Program-made: the position numbers and the translations under genes
NCBI GenBank assembly: GCA_016177555.1
Contig: JACOVB010000175.1
Span: forward strand, 1 to 5,270
Source of the DNA: Candidatus Rokuibacteriota bacterium
Lineage (GTDB): Bacteria > Methylomirabilota > Methylomirabilia > Rokubacteriales > CSP1-6
Direction of reading: 5' to 3'
Length of the DNA: 5,270 nt
Shown: positions 5,171-5,270 of the stretch, piece by piece
How the letters are laid out: each line of letters opens with the position of its first letter
Position numbering within the stretch: position 1 is the first letter of the stretch
The notes under the pieces: generated by a model
What the model saw: only the letters and a program-made list of their open reading frames with translations
Database searches by the model: none
Told to the model about the DNA's origin: nothing

Positions 5171-5270
5171 CCTACCCGGTCGAGGACGCGGCCCAGCGCC
5201 TCGACGAAACGATCCACCTCGGCATCGGTCATGACGAGCGAGCAGGCGCCGAGCCCGCGCTGCGACATCA
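5167..5270 (-). CDS. C-terminal fragment, probable class III (GSA-type) aminotransferase
   Basis: Only the last 33 complete codons are in the window. They read in an open frame that enters from the right edge; the first full codon is ATG, but it is most likely internal. The peptide begins MSQRGLGACSLVM and continues TDAEVDRFVEALGRVLD. A short RG-G-S segment followed by T/S-D-A-[ED]-[VI]-D and an amphipathic helix is the usual C-terminus of glutamate-1-semialdehyde aminomutase-like, PLP-dependent class III aminotransferases. The active-site lysine lies far outside the window, so activity and substrate cannot be judged. Other proteins end in similar helices, so the assignment is moderate. It converges with the SDR gene and overlaps its stop by 4 bases. 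Confidence 0.6.
   Translation of the reverse strand, partial: MSQRGLGACSLVMTDAEVDRFVEALGRVLDRVG

Noticed and set aside
1..5270. Mobile element, CRISPR array, tRNA or rRNA, or a defence system
   Set aside because: No transposase-like frame, terminal repeats, spaced direct repeats or tRNA-like fold was seen; nearly all the sequence is taken up by ordinary metabolic genes.

Overview
This is a GC-rich window (roughly 70% GC by eye) from a bacterium that probably has an outer membrane, because it encodes a lipoprotein whose residue after the lipidated Cys is Ala. The glycine dehydrogenase is the split type (separate subunit 1), known from Firmicutes, Thermotogae, deltaproteobacterial-type and several uncultured GC-rich lineages such as Rokubacteria and NC10. 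I infer an environmental Gram-negative of that kind, but the sequence alone does not fix a taxon. The window starts exactly at GGATCC, inside a gene.

Layout. Five genes read leftwards: pxpA (3463-4236), a glycine-zipper lipoprotein gene (2926-3360), then gcvT (1659-2777), gcvH (1241-1633) and gcvPA (1-1216, cut by the window edge). The gcv genes lie 25 and 24 bases apart and form a clear operon for glycine cleavage. GcvPA (with a GcvPB presumably encoded beyond base 1) would decarboxylate glycine, GcvH would carry the aminomethyl group on lipoyl-Lys64, and GcvT would pass it to tetrahydrofolate. A short-chain dehydrogenase/reductase gene (4397-5170) reads rightwards from a divergent promoter region shared with pxpA. 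At its end it meets, tail to tail, the last 33 codons of a leftward gene that resembles a class III (glutamate-1-semialdehyde-type) aminotransferase. The two stop codons share the tetranucleotide CTAG.

Regulatory sequence. The 148-base gap before gcvT holds a candidate sigma70 promoter that would give a leader of only about 8-9 bases, with no Shine-Dalgarno sequence. It also holds a perfect 8-bp inverted repeat just upstream of the -35, a GC-only alternating run, and a strong hairpin just after the lipoprotein gene. The 160-base pxpA/SDR gap holds overlapping AT-rich -10 elements facing opposite ways.

Every gene belongs to a known family, and I see no mobile element, CRISPR array, RNA gene or new system. 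The points worth a second look are small: promoter architecture, the shared stop, and pxpA standing without visible pxpB/pxpC. Long open frames on the strand opposite the genes are explained by GC-rich codon bias.
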